Assembly (NCBI GenBank): GCA_029972225.1
Contig: CP124756.1
Location: forward strand, 1,098,001 to 1,162,000
DNA length: 64,000 nt
Direction of reading: 5' to 3'
From: Candidatus Thiothrix putei
Lineage (GTDB): Bacteria > Pseudomonadota > Gammaproteobacteria > Thiotrichales > Thiotrichaceae
Shown here piece by piece: positions 61,809-64,000 of this stretch (the stretch's first letter is position 1; every line of letters starts with the position of its first letter). Below the pieces are notes generated by a model that was not told where the DNA came from, ran no database searches, and saw only the letters and a program-made list of their open reading frames with translations. A program made the translations under genes and the position numbers.

Positions 61809-64000
61809 ATGACCAAACCTCGTTATATTTTTCTAAGCCACAATAGCACCGACAAGCCGGAATTAATGCGTTTTGCTGAGGCATTGGTAAAGCGTCCATT
61901 AGCTCAAGCTCATAACCTGCAAGTGTGGTTGGACAAAACTAACCTTGAGCATGGTGTTCAGTATGTCAATCAGTTTGCGGCGAATATCAATCACCCGGAT
62001 ACCTGCGCGTTTTTGCTGTTCATGCCGCGTGAGCCAATTCGGGCTTATGTGGCGTATGAAATCGGTATTGCTCTTGACCGTCATCTAAATGACCAAAATC
62101 TTGGTAAGCGTTTCCCCATTTTGCCGGTATATCCGGGGGCGCATTCCGGGCGAGTTGAATTGCCACAAGCCATTTGTACCTTCAATTACCGTGAATATGT
62201 TTATGATGATGTGCAACAGATGGATGCCATCATCATGGATGCCCTCGGTAATATTTCCCCCGTAGGAGCCAGCCCCGCTGGCGATTCTTCTGATTTTATT
62301 GAAACAGGGAAAGAATCGCCTGCGGGGCAGGCTCCTACAAGGGAGCAGCGTGAGGGGTATGATGTTTGGTTGTCGTGGGTGCTGACGAGGCGGGGTAATG
62401 AGCTACAAGCAGAGGATGATGGGCGCAATATCAGCACTTTGTTTTGTGCTGGGCTGCCGGGTATCGACGCTACGCCGGAACAGTTGCTACCACTGGCGAT
62501 TTGGTTATTGGGTGAGCAAGCAATAGACGGTATCAAAGGTCGGGTGCGCATCCTGACCGATGACCCTGAGCTTGCCCTGTTGCCGTGGCATCGTTTGCCG
62601 CATCCGCAAACTGGAGTTCCACTATTAGAAATAGGCTGGATAGTGGAGATAGGTGCAGTCCGCAGTTATTCCCCAAAGTTTTTCAGTCTTACGCTAAATA
62701 CACCGTTGTTGGTTATTCCGTCTCACCAGCGACATGAAATTGCAGGTGACCGACATTATGCACTGGTTCAACGCTTTTTTGAGGCATATTTAAATATTCA
62801 TGTAATACCACGTGTTACTAGTCCGTTCGCATTGAAGCGTGAATTGCAGCTTCATAAACCTGATTTGATTTATGTGTTCTCAAGATTTAATGGCGTATTT
62901 CTAGAGTTGGATTATGGTATAGACAGAGAGAACTCTATTTCTTTGGAGTATTTTGGTTTGTTAATAGAGGGTTTAGAAAAGCCTCCAGTTGTAGTAATGT
63001 TTTTAATCGGTGATTGTCTAAGTCATTATCCTTCTTTATTAATAAAGTCTTCTCGAATAGTGTGGATTCAAACCACATCTAGACCTAATAAAAAATCAGG
63101 AGATTTTGATGGGGATTTTGAAAAAGTATTAAATAAAATTTCATCTAAAAATGGAGATTTTATTGATTCGATATTAAAAGAAACCAATAAGGATAATCTT
63201 GGTGTGCATAACTTTGTGTGGGTTACTGGAAGAAGCCCTTGGGTTCAAGTAGTTGATCATAAAAACAAATACGCACTTATATTAAAAGCTGCATTATTGA
63301 AGGTTATATTAGGACGTGAATCATTAAAACATCATGTGGCTAGTGTGGTTTCTACACACTTATCTCAGCGTATTTCACTAAGTGCTTATCTTGTGACGGG
63401 GGATGTAAATGCTTGTCCGCATGACGTACCAGCACAAGTTCAATATCGACTTCAGTGGGGAGATAGAGAAAATAGTATTCCTACTATACAATTTTATTTT
63501 AATTTAGATATTGATGGCTCCGGTAAATATGTTAACTCATTAGATCAATATGTTTACAATATGCTAGATGATGCTATTGTTCAGGGGATATTATTTCGTT
63601 TTCCAAATGCTGAAGAAGTAATTAAACATGAATTGAAAAAACGAGGTTTGAATGAACAAAAATGTTGTGTATTTTTAAATTGGTTCTTATTGATTAATAA
63701 GAGCCAAGAATCCTCAGTGTCTGAGTGGATAAAGGTTTTGGGAAGAGTTATAAATGAATACTTCTCTCATGTTAGCTTGGATGAAGTGGTTTTGTTAAAT
63801 GCTATTTGTATACAGGTACAGGATGAGAAAAGTGTACAGGATGTACAGTCATTGGGAAACAATGCTTTAAGACATCTTCGTAATCTAAAAGGCTCTTCTA
63901 TTGAGCCTATTATTATCAAAGAGGGACTTGGCAGGCTAGATGCTGGTGATATTAGTGATTTTCTTGATGCTAATCAAGGTTATTGGCGGGGTGAATTAAG
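61809..64000 (+). CDS. large TIR-domain protein with CHAT-like middle region, C-terminus outside window
   Basis: The open frame covers the last 2192 bases, 730 codons so far, with no stop. Residues 1 to about 95 form a TIR domain (RYIFLSHNSTDKPELMRFAE, then QVWLDKTNLEHG, and Glu84 in YEIGIAL as candidate catalytic Glu). Residues about 180-290 have TDDPELALLPWHRLPHP, a CHAT-like trait. The remaining 440 residues are unassigned. It could be an NAD-consuming defence effector (inference). Between the TIR and CHAT-like parts lies an in-frame palindromic repeat. Confidence 0.7.
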   Translation, partial: MTKPRYIFLSHNSTDKPELMRFAEALVKRPLAQAHNLQVWLDKTNLEHGVQYVNQFAANINHPDTCAFLLFMPREPIRAYVAYEIGIALDRHLNDQNLGKRFPILPVYPGAHSGRVELPQAICTFNYREYVYDDVQQMDAIIMDALGNISPVGASPAGDSSDFIETGKESPAGQAPTREQREGYDVWLSWVLTRRGNELQAEDDGRNISTLFCAGLPGIDATPEQLLPLAIWLLGEQAIDGIKGRVRILTDDPELALLPWHRLPHPQTGVPLLEIGWIVEIGAVRSYSPKFFSLTLNTPLLVIPSHQRHEIAGDRHYALVQRFFEAYLNIHVIPRVTSPFALKRELQLHKPDLIYVFSRFNGVFLELDYGIDRENSISLEYFGLLIEGLEKPPVVVMFLIGDCLSHYPSLLIKSSRIVWIQTTSRPNKKSGDFDGDFEKVLNKISSKNGDFIDSILKETNKDNLGVHNFVWVTGRSPWVQVVDHKNKYALILKAALLKVILGRESLKHHVASVVSTHLSQRISLSAYLVTGDVNACPHDVPAQVQYRLQWGDRENSIPTIQFYFNLDIDGSGKYVNSLDQYVYNMLDDAIVQGILFRFPNAEEVIKHELKKRGLNEQKCCVFLNWFLLINKSQESSVSEWIKVLGRVINEYFSHVSLDEVVLLNAICIQVQDEKSVQDVQSLGNNALRHLRNLKGSSIEPIIIKEGLGRLDAGDISDFLDANQGYWRGEL
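62262..62338. repeat. palindromic repeat inside the TIR-protein gene
   Basis: Arms of about 28 bp (GTAGGAGCCaGCCCCGCtGG and GATTCTT; complement at 62311-62338) are near-perfect, separated by 21 bp. It is read in frame as SPVGASPAGDSSDFI... a Ser/Gly/Pro-rich linker. It is a dispersed repeat type known in many gammaproteobacteria (GTAGGAGCCTGCCCC kind). Confidence 0.85.

Noticed and set aside
1-64000. tRNA or rRNA genes
   Set aside because: I looked for cloverleaf-like GTTCRA...CCA patterns in intergenic regions and saw none that hold up.

Overview
The window looks like a chromosomal segment of a gammaproteobacterium, most likely a Thiothrix-type sulfur bacterium (Thiotrichales). This is an inference from gene order (trpF, trpB-trpA-accD-folC-SPOR-cvpA-purF-metZ; fur next to bamE; bamE/rnfH/ratA), from moderate GC content, and from abundant palindromic repeats next to Uma2, PIN and AAA/PD-(D/E)XK genes. 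No rRNA or tRNA gene was seen.

1-3.8 kb: a partial DUF4143 ATPase and two tandem, near-identical AAA/PD-(D/E)XK proteins. 3.9-12.6 kb: a CRISPR accessory and adaptation locus. It holds csx16, a vestige of a CARF-type gene, a membrane-anchored SAVED-like protein, a cas2, a complete cas1, a second cas1-like gene without the catalytic residues, a second cas2, a Uma2 gene, and an array of 23 repeats. Two different insertion sequences interrupt the array, one inside a spacer and one inside a repeat. No cas10, csm/cmr or cas6 gene is present. 12.7-18.2 kb: two membrane protein genes, then a four-gene MCE (Mla-like) lipid transport operon.

18.3-35.9 kb: housekeeping genes (ispG, trpF, trpBA, accD, folC, cvpA, purF, metZ). 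An accessory island of toxin-antitoxin genes and debris (22.2-26.5 kb) separates trpF from trpB. 35.9-37.9 kb: an IS30 element that split a small gene, plus gene remnants. 37.9-39.7 kb: hemE, yqeY-type gene, rpsU. 39.8-42.9 kb: two genes of unknown function separated by a stand-alone TnpB element. 43.3-45.7 kb: a response regulator and histidine kinase pair.

45.7-61.7 kb: mostly core genes (fur, bamE, rnfH, ratA, mrcB, a DinG/YoaA helicase, tsaB, cysZ, nitroreductase, YiiX-like hydrolase, acyl-CoA dehydrogenase) with a macro-domain gene and one unrecognised gene. From 61.8 kb to the end: the 5' part of a large TIR-containing protein, probably an antiviral or conflict effector, which becomes AT-rich partway through and carries a palindromic repeat inserted in frame.

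The most unusual system is the CRISPR locus. It pairs a probable cyclic-oligoadenylate-responsive membrane effector and a probable ring nuclease with a doubled adaptation module (cas2-cas1-cas1'-cas2), in which one Cas1 appears to be structural only.
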